DNA from: Pardosa pseudoannulata
Lineage: Eukaryota > Arthropoda > Arachnida > Araneae > Lycosidae
Direction of reading: 5' to 3'
Length of the DNA stretch: 64,000 bases
NCBI GenBank assembly: GCA_032207245.1
Contig: CM063505.1
Span: 170,009,201 to 170,073,200 of the forward strand
How positions within the stretch are numbered: the first letter of the stretch is position 1; each line of letters starts with the position of its first letter. A model generated the notes under the pieces. It worked only from the letters and a program-made list of their open reading frames with translations, had not been told where the DNA came from and did no database searches. The translations under genes were made by a program, and so were the position numbers. Positions 35,063 through 45,339 of the stretch are shown one piece after another.

Positions 35063-37047
35063 CTATCGTATACACCGTCTTATGACGGGGTTAGTAAGAT
35101 TTTTAATTTTCCAGAATTGTAAATTACCCTATGAGGCAGGTAAAAAATTGGTTTGTTTTTTGGCTGACAATTATCTGGTACACGCTCAATAATTTGTTTA
35201 TCTTTACTGACCAAATGTTAGTTGCCAACCTTAATTTATCTTGTCATGTAGCGTGATAGGATGGACAACATAGGTTTTAATATTGACAGGGATTATTTGG
35301 CAGTATATTTGAATGATGTCCAAAATTCAGCGAATGGATTGTAAACCGTGTGGTTATGTATAAAAAACAAACACACAAACGAACAAACTTCTTATTTTTC
35401 AGATATATACCTTAAACACTAGATATTTATTAGTCCGTGAAATAGACTTCTAGACTTATATGAAAAGAATTTGCTGTTAATATCGGTGATAAAATTTTCA
35501 TTGCAACAAAAAATAACCGATGATTAAATTTAAAATTATCACATGTGTACCTAATATATTATCCCTTATATAATAATAGCCTAAGTTATCTCTCCGTCTG
35601 TTCTTGAATTTATGAAGCGGTTGGACCTGGAATGGATAGAGGCATCCATTGGATTCTTGATGAGTTAGAGTTAGCAAAATTCAAATTGAGTAAAGTTTAT
35701 CTCCTCCTAAATTATCGATCCGATTCTAAAATAAATTGGTATAAATATGTTTCATATCACAGCAAACATTACTGTCGTCTTCAAAACGTCGAATTCCACC
35801 CCTTCCCCCTTTTCGAGCGTTTAATATCATTATTTCAAGCCCTATTCTCCCCGGTTAAGAGCAGGCGATTAAATTTAACCATTTGTCACATAAATATGTA
35901 CAAGTAACATTTTTCCTAGCATTATGACGTCATTCCTTTAACCATCTCATTGAATCATTTCTTATTTTAAATTATTTAAATATCGTCCGCATTATTTTCA
36001 CACGTTTCATCCCTGAACTTAGATATTAAGTAAATAATTTTCTTTTATATTTGGATTAAATAATAGATCAGGTTCATAGGTGATAATTTTAAATTTGATT
36101 ATCGATTATTTTTGGTTGCAAGGAAAATTTCATCACCGGTATTAACAATAAATTCTTTTCATAAAAGTCTAGGAGTCTATTTCACGGACTCATAAATATC
36201 TAGCTTTTAAGTTATATATCTTTAAAAATTAAGAAGTTTGTTCGTTTGTATGATTGTTTTTTATACATAACCACACGGTTTGTAATCGATTCTCTAAATT
36301 TTGTACATCATTCATATATACCGTCAAATAATCACTGTCAATATTAAAACCTCTGCTCTCCATCCTATCACGTAATATGACAAGGTAAATTAAAGTTGGC
36401 AACTAACATGCGGTCAGTAAAGATAATCAAATTATTGAGCGCGTACTAAATAATTCTCATCCAAAATCAAACCATTTTATTTCCTGCCTCATAGGGTACT
36501 TTACAATTGTGGAAAATTAAAAATTTTACTGATCCCGGCATATGACGGGCTATATGCTAGTTTAAAAGAAATATAAAGGAAAATTGTTTACGTAATATCT
36601 AAGTTCAGTGATAAAACGTATGAAAATAATGTAGACGATATTTAAATAATTTAAAATAAGAAACGATTAAATGAGATGGTTAAAGAAAAAAATGTTATTT
36701 TTACCTATTTATTATGTGATAAATTGATAAATTTAATCGTCTGCTCTTAACCGGGGAAACAGTACTTGATATAGTGGCATTAATTGCTCGAAATGGGGGG
36801 AAGGGGGGGAATTTCGAACGTTTTAAAGACGACAGTATTTTTTGTTGTGTTATAAAGCATATTTATAACAATTGTTTTTAGAATCGGATCGATAGTTTAG
36901 GAGAAGATAAACTTTACTCGCTTTGAATTTTGTTAACCCTAACTCATCAAGAATCGATTATAGATGAATCTATCCATTCCAGATCCAACCGCTTCATAAA
37001 TTCGAGGAAAGATGGGCAGATAACTTAGACTATTATTAAATAGGGGA
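35063..37047 (-). mobile_element. non-autonomous Helitron, copy E (host of copy D)
   Basis: The minus-strand 5' end (TCCCCTATTTAATAATAGTC at 37047) and a mutated 3' end at 35063 (CTAT in place of CTAG, palindrome reduced to CCGTCTTATGACGG) bracket two pieces, 35063-35561 and 36561-37047. Together they are 986 bases and align with copy F across the break. The break is filled exactly by copy D. Confidence 0.8.
35562..36560 (+). mobile_element. non-autonomous Helitron, copy D, inserted in copy E
   Basis: It starts TCCCTTATATAATAATAGCC after A at 35561 and ends with palindrome CCCGGCATATGACGGG (two central-arm mismatches) then CTATATGCTAG, followed by T at 36561. The joined flanks (CTAATATATTA and TTTAAAAGAAATA) match the continuous sequence in copy F. 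The frame at 35632-35907 is Helitron sequence. Confidence 0.88.
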
Positions 37048-37344
37048 TTAAAGAACATTTTAAACTGTTCAAGAAACTGATATTATGAATAAAATATGCA
37101 TTAGAGCTTTGTGTTTATCGAAAAAATTCGGTTTCACTTATTAAAATTAAAAGACCCATGAATGAAAAAACATATACCAGTTTTTATGAAAGATATTACA
37201 AAATAAAGGGCATTTTAGAAAACATACTCATTTAGCAAAATGTTTAAAATCTATATTATGTATATCTGTAGAAAGTAGGACATGTAGAAATTCCTTTTAA
37301 ATGATTTAAAAGTTTCTATTTTCTACTTTTCTGATAATATTAAC
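37048..37344. other. no recognised feature
   Basis: AT-rich spacer between Helitron E and the SINE array. Confidence 0.5.
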
Positions 37345-37695
37345 CCATTCGCCACCACTGACGTGAATTCACGTCATTTCAAATTCTATTATTTATTGCC
37401 GTTAACTTGAATTTACCTCATTTCTATTGCTATTCCTGGCTGCCGCTGACTGAATTCGCTTCCTCAAATTTCTGTTTCTGAACATAACATTTCCACCTGT
37501 ATGTATTATCGTAAGTCGAATTTCTACGCTGTCCCTACTTGTGCAATACAGTCTTATGTGTTATCGTAAGAAAATAGCAATAGGTTTGGTTTAGTTTGGA
37601 GCGCTACAGTCTACGTATTGCTTGCTCACAAGGGCTAATGGGACCGGAATCTATTGTCTAAAGCTGATTCCGAATGGCTAAGAATATATATATTC

Positions 37696-37760
37696 CAGCA
37701 GCGGGATTGGAATCCACGAACTCCGATACCGAAGAGCAGTGCTCTACTATTCAGTCATCG
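37696..37760 (-). repeat. tRNA-like SINE head, unit 1
   Basis: Minus-strand reading includes GATTCCAATCCCGC (B-box-like, altered) and an A-box-like GATGACTGAATAGTAGAGC. Degenerate; not a functional tRNA. Confidence 0.55.
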
Positions 37761-38137
37761 AACTAAGAAAAAAAAATAGGAGAGGAAATTATTCGGCTCT
37801 GCTGACTTGAATTCACGTTATTTCAAATTCCATTGTTTATTACCGTTAATTTGAATTTACGTCATTTCAGTCGCTATTTCTGGCTACAGCTGACTGAATT
37901 TGCGTCCTGAAATTTCTGTTTCTGAACATAACATTTCCACCTGTATGTATTATCGTAAGTCGATTTTCTACGCTGTCCCTACTTGTGCAATGCAACCTTA
38001 TGTGTTATCGTAAGAAAATAGCAATAAGTTTGGTTGAGTTTGGGGCGCTACAGTCTACGTATTGCTTGCTCACAAGGGCTAATGGGACAGGAATCTATTG
38101 TCTAAAGCTGATTCCGAATGGCTACGAATATATATGC

Positions 38138-38200
38138 CAGCAACGGGATTCGAATCTGCGAACTCCGATACCGAAGAGCAGTGTTACCATTCAGCCATCG
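38138..38200 (-). repeat. tRNA-like SINE head, unit 2
   Basis: B-box-like GATTCGAATCCCG is intact on the minus strand. The A-box region has lost a few bases (GCTGAATGGTAACAC). Confidence 0.6.
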
Positions 38201-38597
38201 TTCTGAGAAAAAAATAGAAGAGAAAATTATTCGGCTTTACTAACGTGAACTCAAGTTATTTCAAATTCTATTGTTTATTACCGTTAACTTGAATTTACGT
38301 CATTTCAATTACTATTCCTGGCTGCAGCTGACTGAATTCGCGTAATGAAATTTCTGTTTCTGAACATAACATTTCCATCTGTATGTATTATCATAAGTCG
38401 AATTTCTACGCTATCCTTACTTGTGCAATGCAACCTTATGTGTTATCGTAAGAAAATAGTAATAGGTTTTGTTTTGTTTGGAGCGATGCAGTCTGCTGTT
38501 TAATGGAACCGGTTAATGGGAAAATGGGAGAGGGGAGGTTAATGGGACCGGTATCTACTTCTTAAGGTCGATTCCGAAAGGCTACGAACATTCATGC

Positions 38598-38653
38598 CAG
38601 CAGAATCCGCGAACTCCGATACCGAAGAGCAGTGCTCTACCATTTGGCCATCG
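38598..38653 (-). repeat. tRNA-like SINE head, unit 3 (B box deleted)
   Basis: The A-box-like GATGGCCAAATGGTAGAGC is kept. About 10 bases covering the TTCGAAT core are missing between GCGGATTC and CTGCTGG. Confidence 0.55.
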
Positions 38654-39019
38654 TTCTGAAAAAAAAAAGAGAAAATTATTCGGCTATGCTAACGTGAATT
38701 CATATTATTTCAAATTCTATTGTTTAATGCCATTAACTTGAATTTGCGTCATTTCAATTACTATTCCTGAATGCCACTGACTGAATTCGCGTCCTGAAAT
38801 TTCTGTTTCTGAACTTAACATTTCCACCAGTATGTATTATCGTAAGTCGAATTTCTACGCTGTCCTTACTTGTGCAGTGCAACTTTATGTGTTATCGTAA
38901 GAAAATAGTAATAGGTTTTGTTTGGTTTGGAGCGATACAGTCTACTGTTTTGCTCACAAGGGTTATTGGGACCGGTATCTACTTCTTAAGGCCGGTTCCG
39001 AAAGGCTACGAACATTCAT

Positions 39020-39086
39020 GCCAGCAGCGGTTTTCGAATTCGCGAACTCCGGTTCCGAAGAGCACCGCTCTGCCATTCGGCCATCC
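39020..39086 (-). repeat. tRNA-like SINE head, unit 4
   Basis: GATGGCCGAATGGCAGAGC (A-box-like) and GCGAATTCGAAAACCGC (altered B box) on the minus strand. Confidence 0.6.
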
Positions 39087-39459
39087 TACAGGGAAAAAAA
39101 ATAGGAGAGAGAAATATTCGAGTTATTCGCCTCTACTGACTTGAATTCACGTCATTTCAAATTCTATTATTTATTGCCTTTAACTTGAATATATGTCATT
39201 ACAGTTGCTATTCCAGGCTATCGCTGATTGAATTCATGTCCTGAAATTTCTGTTTCTGAACATAACATTTCCACCTATATGTGTTATCGTAAGGTGAATT
39301 TCTACGTTGTCCCGGCTTGTGCAATGCAGCCTTATGTGTTATCGTAAGAAAATAGCAATAGGTTTGGTTTCGTTTTTAAGCGCTATGGTCTCCTGTTTTG
39401 CTCACTTGAGACCAGGATCTAATGCTTATAGCCAATTCCGAACGGCTACGAACATTCAT

Positions 39460-39526
39460 GCCATCAGCGGGATTCGAATCCTCGAATTCTGGTACCGAAG
39501 AGCAGCGCTCTACTATTCGGCCATCC
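39460..39526 (-). repeat. tRNA-like SINE head, unit 5
   Basis: GATGGCCGAATAGTAGAGCG (A-box-like) and GGATTCGAATCCCGCTG (B-box-like) are best preserved here. The D and acceptor stems do not pair properly, so this is a SINE head and not a tRNA gene. Confidence 0.65.
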
Positions 39527-39642
39527 TTCAGCGAAAAAAAAATAGGAGACAGAAATATTTGTGTTATTTGGGTTCTACTTTGATAGTTCAGTACTTTCAT
39601 ATTTTTGCTTGTTACCATTAAGTTTTTATCTTTCCCTTAGCG

Positions 39643-40149
39643 TAGTGGTCGGCAAACTTATTAGCCAAAGAGCCAAACATGGATATTGCAACGATTTAAA
39701 ACTAATTGGGATCCAAATCTGCTTGTTTAGTAAACTTTTATTACAGTAAATAAGTAGTACACTAAATAAAACTAAATTTTATACTTAATAAATATTTAAT
39801 AAAGCGAACAATGAGCTTGCATCTATATGGAAAGTTTGAGTAAGTCAGGTTTGTATGTTGTTTTTAATTTTAATTTTACGAAAACTAAGTCGATAAAGTC
39901 GATATTAATTACGTATTTTTACAATATAAAATTTTAATTACCTATCTATCTTTTAACTTAAACAAAAAATATACATGTTCTCCATTTATAGAAGAATTTT
40001 AATTTATCAAAATAAGATATAATTTTTTTACTAAGTCTTTTTTAAAAATGAAAATATTATTGCGCCTTCCTTGGATATTTGTTACAGAGCCGCACGTAAG
40101 GAGCCAAAGAGCCACATGCGGTCCTGGAGCCGCCCTTTGCCGACCACTG
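39643..40149. mobile_element. hAT-type MITE
   Basis: The left end TAGTGGTCGGCAAACTTATT and right end GCCCTTTGCCGACCACTG form the terminal inverted repeat, with GAGCCAAAGAGCC phrases inside both. The flanking octamers are CCTTAGCG (39635-39642) and CCTTAGCT (40150-40157), a 7/8 match to an 8-bp duplication. This is a widespread non-autonomous hAT terminus. The first base is T instead of C. Confidence 0.85.
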
Positions 40150-40231
40150 CCTTAGCTGTACAAGATTGCGTCAACTTTTTTTAGATTTCATTACATTCAT
40201 CAACATTTTTTAGATTCATTAGATTCATTAG

Positions 40232-40558
40232 TTTCACGAAAACTAATAAAATTAAACTCAATGTTCGTTACGTATTTTTACAACAATATAAAATTTTAAT
40301 TACCTATCTATCTTTTAACTTAAACAAAAAAATATACATGTTCTCCATTTATAGAAGAATTTTAATTTATCAAAATAAGATGTAATTTTGTTTACCAAGT
40401 TTAAAAAAAAATGAAAATATTATTGCACTTTCCGTGGATATTTGTGCCAGAGCTGCACTTAAGGAGCCAAAGAGCCACATGCGGCTCTGGAGCCGCACTT
40501 TGCCGATCACTTCCTTAGCGGTACAAGATTGCGTCAACTTTTTTTAGATTTCATTACT
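40232..40558. repeat. direct duplication of the hAT MITE 3' half and flank
   Basis: 39874-40195 recurs here with small differences, through the right terminus (TTTGCCGATCACTT) and on into the flank GTACAAGATTGCGTCAACTT. Its octamer after the terminus is CCTTAGCG, identical to the left-hand target duplication of the original element. Confidence 0.85.
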
Positions 40559-40910
40559 TTCACCGGTATTCAATATTAGAAACGAAAAAAAGTGCTGTTC
40601 TCTTAACTGCCGATTTAACTGTCTATTTCTCGATCCCCTACAAACGCCTCATGTTCCACTTAGTAACTTTCACTAGTCCACCTTCAATACCGGAAACATT
40701 CGCTGAGGTACCGAATCAAGGTCGGACCAAGCGAAGGAGTTTAGATCAAACAAGGAAGACGAGGAACATTCTGTATAGAAGAGCTCATCGGGATGTGTGA
40801 AGAGGGTCGAATAGAGGTCAGAAATCGAGATCAGTGGATTCTCGCGAAGCAAAGGGGGTCATATCGATGTTCCAAACTACAGGAAGTGCAGCTGCTATCA
40901 AAATATTTTG
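40559..40910. other. unassigned, GC-richer
   Basis: No open frame of note. A phrase around 40815-40850 (GAGGTCAGAAATCGAGATCA) resembles one at about 45215-45250 (GAGGTCAAAAATTGAGATTA), so a shared decayed repeat is possible. Confidence 0.4.
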
Positions 40911-41490
40911 CAACAGAGCAAGACGGGCAAAGAAAGGCATGGTCAGTGAAAGTAGAGTAGGATCTCGGCAGTAGAATGTCATTTCACATTACTACCTGAT
41001 ATCCATTAACGTAGCATAGATCTAGCGGCATGTTGCTAAGGACAGCAAAATCCGTATCATTGAATTAATATAAAGGGATGTATATTAAAATATATTCTGA
41101 TGTTGTTACTAAAAAAGTTGATAGTAGAAAAGATTTTTTTGAAAGAAAAATGGTGTTTACCATATTGCAACAATCAGGAGCTTTTTAAATAACATTATGT
41201 AACAGAGCAAGACGGGCAAATAAAGGCAAGGTCAGCGAAAGTAGAGTAGGATCTCGGCAGTAGAATGTCATTTCACATCACTACCTGATATCCATTAACG
41301 TAGCATAGAGCTAGCGGCATGTTGCTAAGGGCAGCAAAATCCTTATCATTGATTAATATAAAGGGATTTATATTAAAATATATTCAGCAATCGTTACTAA
41401 AAATGTTGATACTAAAAATATTTTTTTCAGAGAATAAATAGTGTTTACCATACTGTAACAGTCAGTAGCTTTTAAATAACATTTATTATA
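40911..41490 (+). repeat. tandem duplication, two units of about 290 bp
   Basis: GTAGAGTAGGATCTCGGCAG and the rest of the unit (40911-41199) recur at 41201-41490 with scattered substitutions. The two copies abut directly at TAACAGAGCAAGACGGGCAA. Confidence 0.9.
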
Positions 41491-42269
41491 ATTTTCAATA
41501 ACTAAATAAATTTCTTCAAGTAATAGTTCTGTTTTCAGATAATAATTTATTATTTTATATTTCAATAAATTTTAAATTTCAATTTAATTTCAGTTAAATT
41601 TTGTTTTCTAATTTGTTAAAATTTTTAATTTTGGAGAAAATTATTTTCTCCTATAACATAATATTATACTTGTTCTAGAAAGTTTTCTCTCTATAATATC
41701 AAAATTGCACATGAATTTTTCAACTGCATGTGAATATGTTATCTTTCACCGTTATGCTGACATTTTTCGCAACATAGAGTGCAATTTAAAATGGAGCAGC
41801 ACATCTGGATGTTTCAGCAGCCTGAACTATAAAATAGCGTCAATTTAATAAAAATAGTAAATGTGATTTATAATTAAAAAAACAAACATTATTATTTTAT
41901 TACTAACCAATTTTTACGGTCAACTGATAGGCATTGTTTTCTAAATGTTTTTGTTTTGTATTGTGTCTGTAAAGATATAGATTCCTTTGTATATTAATTA
42001 ACTAGTTGGTGTTACCAACAATTTCGTTGTTATAATATGTGTCGTCAGTTGTTTTGCAAACATTGCATTGAATTCTTGTTCATCTTGTACAAAACTAAAG
42101 GGTTCTTTGTTCTAGTAAAATATTGTTGTTTTGAGTCAGTCTTCTGACCTGTATTGCCTAGCCGGTTTGCTTGGATGGAGTTTCAACGGAATTATAAATT
42201 TGACTTTGACAGCTAAAAGCCCTCTAAAAACCGCTGCGGCTGAAAAGAAAGTAAAAGTTTTTATAACAA
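41491..42269. other. no recognised feature
   Basis: AT-rich, no supported gene or repeat. The opposing frames at 42131-42337 and 42136-42321 overlap a transposon terminus and are not called. Confidence 0.5.
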
Positions 42270-42654
42270 TGTTCCCACGGTCCTTAAAAGTTCTTAAGGA
42301 CTCCTTAATTTTAGCTTTCATTTTTAAGTGCCCTTAAAACTACTTAATTTTTGTTAAAGGTCCTTAAAAACTCCTTAATTTTTAAATTGCAACGAGATCA
42401 ATTTCTCCATCGACGAGATCAGCAGTCGTCATATGATTTCCTATCAGTTTTCTTATATGACATATGTAAACTTTTATATACTTAAAAGGTTTAAAGTATA
42501 AAGTCAGCTGCCCTTTCCTAATAGCTAACAGTCATGCAGATTTTAATTAAACGAAGCATGGAGGATGGGGACTTGTAGATATTTCAGTTATTTATGGAAG
42601 TTTAATTTTCCTTGCATTGAATGTAATAGAAAAGTAAACATTTCTTCTTTCCCA

Positions 42655-42790
<136 letters not shown>

Positions 42791-42882
42791 ATCAGAAAGT
42801 ACTGTTTAAAATATGGTTTCTATTAAGAATTTATTTATAGTTTGATCACTCCAAAAGCTTTAGATATACATTTTTCAAAATT
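42791..42882 (+). repeat. 92-bp direct repeat, left copy
   Basis: The segment from CAGAAAGTACTGTTTAAAAT to TTCAAAATTA recurs at about 43331-43422 with one or two differences, bracketing repeat R4. Confidence 0.85.
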
Positions 42883-43250
42883 ACCGTTTCAGCTATAGAC
42901 CTTTATTAAGACAACTTTGAAAGGACGGGTTCCCACTTCATCATAGGGACAAACTGAAGGGTCAGCTAGCATAAAGTTCTATTTACAAGACCATTAACAC
43001 CTGGGCCAACATCTGTGGGAAAATATCTCTAGAAAAATCTGTCTCCGCTAGCGTGTATCTCTTTTTTATTTGGAAATTTCCTAAATTGTCCGCTAGGGCC
43101 ATGTAGGTTTATAATTGGCCAGGCCCCTTCTCTGAGGGCGTAACCTGTAGCCCCAGTGGTCAATTTAGGTTAGGGGTTAAAAAGGGGAATGGAAAATGAC
43201 GCGGGAATTTTACCCTTGATTTAAGTTTTGAAAACCCCTTAGAATTTTCC
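42883..43250 (+). repeat. interspersed repeat R4, copy 1
   Basis: CCGTTTCAGCTATAGACC to TTAGAATTTTCCTTA. It aligns with 50262-50735 and 51525-51916. It ends exactly at a TA microsatellite. No coding capacity. Confidence 0.8.
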
Positions 43251-43251
43251 T

Positions 43252-43253
<2 letters not shown>

Positions 43254-43310
<57 letters not shown>
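43254..43310. repeat. (TA)n microsatellite at the R4 end
   Basis: About 55 bases of TA. Confidence 0.95.
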
Positions 43311-43313
<3 letters not shown>

Positions 43314-43330
43314 AGTCATTTTTAAACCCT

Positions 43331-43422
43331 CAGAAAGTACTGTTTAAAATATTGTTTCTATTAAGAATTTATTTATAGTTTGATCACTCCAAAAGCTTTA
43401 GATATACATTTTTCAAAATTAG
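43331..43422 (+). repeat. 92-bp direct repeat, right copy
   Basis: Second copy of 42791-42882. The sequence beyond it differs from R4. Confidence 0.85.
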
Positions 43423-43669
43423 GTTTTGTCAAATATTAATCTTATATTAATTTTTAGGCATTTTTAAAAACTTAATTCTGAAATATAGTAAGGCATTTAT
43501 TGAACATGCTTTGTCTGGTTCATAATCATTAAAATATGTTCCTCAGGAGATAAGGTTTATACCATTATGTCGTGTATTTCAAGTGGGTTCTTAGAAAAAG
43601 TTACTTTAGTCCTTAGAAAGTACTTAAAAAGTCTTTAATTTTTGTTCTGGAAAAAGAGTGGGAACCCTG

Positions 43670-44327
43670 TATAAGAATAAGAATAAATGTAAAAGTAAAT
43701 AATAAAAATTATTAAGCTTCGTTTATTAACATTTTTTTCTTAAGTGTAGAAATTTTTTTTATGTCATATAACCGAAGTGGACAACTAGTTTAATAATCAA
43801 TAAAATAGCACACTTTCTAACTACATAATGTTTTTATGTAATAAAATTTAAATCATTTAGGGTTGATTTTTATGCTCTTAAAAAGTGTGAGATACATTAA
43901 ATGCACAGGAACTCAGAACTTTCTTAAACATTTGAATTTTTACTATGCAGGGGATTCTAAAAATATGCAATTTAAATAATTTTCTATTTCTAGAACAGTA
44001 AATATTTCAAAATGAAGTTTGTAAGCAATGATTATTCTGAAAGAAAAAGAAATATAATATATATTTTTAAAAAATATGTTTTAGTATTTTTGAAATAACA
44101 TTTTTAAAAATTTTTATTATTAATTTAACTATTATAAATTTAATTATTATAGTTTAGTATTATTTAAATTTTAACATGTATAGTAAATCCTACTGCAAAT
44201 ATACATCAAATATACATCTGAAACTTCTTTAATTTTTTAAATATTTTCATACGTGCATACATACATGTAATATTAAAATCCCTTATTTACGTATTTTAAT
44301 ATTAATTTAATAACTTTTGTTCATAAA
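43670..44327. other. no recognised feature
   Basis: Very AT-rich, with no open frame or repeat recognised. Confidence 0.5.
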
Positions 44328-44329
44328 GT

Positions 44330-44650
44330 GAGTTCGGGGTTTGCACGGGAATTCTGATTTTTCCCTCAAGACAGGCTATAGACTTAGTTCAGCCTCTGTC
44401 TGGACTACTTTAGCCAATAGTTAGTGCGTTCTCTTTAAACATGGGTATTTTGTATCATGTGATCAATTGTGCTTAGAGATTATTCGTAGTCTTTTACCTT
44501 AGGAATCCCCTCTTAAAAAGTGTATGTGCGGGATCACATCGTCTGTGTTCACGAAGTTGTAAAGGTGTTTGACTGTTGTACGGATTTTATGTTTATTACC
44601 AGAAATAAACTGTGTTGTGATTTTGAATGAGTCTCGCCCATATTACATAC
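44330..44650 (+). repeat. possible solo LTR
   Basis: About 320 bases, GC-richer than the flanks, starting TGAGTTCGGGG and ending CCCATATTACA. An AATAAA sits about 40 bases before the end, as in many retrotransposon LTRs. I find no clear target duplication and no partner LTR, so this is tentative. Confidence 0.3.
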
Positions 44651-45339
44651 ATATATATTTTAATATTTAAATATTAAAAGATATGATTTTCTGACATTTA
44701 AAGTTATAAAACTTTTATGCTATTTAAACTAATTATAGTATCTACATAGTTTAATTTTTTTTAGAAAACTGTACTTGTAAACACACGAAAACTTCTCCCA
44801 CTATAAAAGTATTAATTTTGATCTTTTATGCAAAATATATTTTAAACCTATATATTTATATACACTTTATATAATATGTTTACAAACCTAGTAATAATAT
44901 TTGTTAAAATTATACTGATGGAGAAGTGCATAAAAATCTATGGCTGCAAACAATAGCCTTCTGCAATTCCATTTGATGAAAACTGTTCCTTAACAATAAT
45001 TTATATCTTCTTTTCAGAATGTTTGAAATTATTATCTGTTCCCTGTAATCGTCATCTTATATACATGATCACCTGCTAATTACATAAAAGGAATTTTAGA
45101 ACTGAAATAACCTTTTTGAGAACTGTCGGTTTTATATTTCAAAATTACCTTTAGTGGTTCAAATGTAGCTGCAGTTAACCTGGAAGGACTGTTCTGTGCT
45201 GTCAAAGCGGAAAGAAAACCTCTGAGGAGGTCAAAAATTGAGATTAGTGGGTTCTCTAAAGTGCGAACAGTATCTAAATGTGTCAAAAAGTTCAGAGAAC
45301 ACTCACAAGCCCCTAAGTGGAGCAGAACGGTCGGTGTAG
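44651..45339. other. no supported gene; array lead-in
   Basis: AT-rich to about 45090. The segment 45090-45340 is less AT-rich, with opposing short frames (45080-45376 minus, 45261-45476 plus) that I cannot assign. Confidence 0.4.

Larger units (their letters stand above)
37345..39570 (-). repeat. tandem array of five units of about 445 bp, each with a tRNA-derived SINE
   Basis: Unit starts near 37347, 37800, 38239, 38687 and 39135 (GTGAATTCACGTCATTTCAA-type sequence) give spacings of 453, 439, 448 and 448. Each unit contains a TTATCGTAAG motif twice, the phrase AGCGCTACAGTCTAC or a variant, and a tRNA-like head on the minus strand near its high-coordinate end. The plus-strand frames at 37985-38206, 38872-39144 and 39307-39621 are readings of the repeat. 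The array probably grew by unequal exchange from one SINE-containing unit. Confidence 0.8.

Noticed and set aside
35632..35907. 91-codon plus-strand frame
   Set aside because: It lies in the 5' part of Helitron D, and related copies do not preserve the frame.
39460..39526. Functional tRNA genes on the minus strand
   Set aside because: A- and B-box-like sequences are present, but acceptor and D stems do not pair and the copies vary, so these are SINE heads.
37985..39621. Plus-strand frames such as MQCNLMCYRKKIAISLVEFG that recur in several units
   Set aside because: They are readings through the tandem SINE-containing repeat. The recurrence comes from DNA duplication, and the part resembling RDSNLRTPIP is the tRNA-like head read backwards.
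44330..44650. Complete LTR retrotransposon
   Set aside because: Only one LTR-like segment was seen, with no second copy, primer-binding site or gag/pol sequence nearby, so at most a solo LTR is possible.
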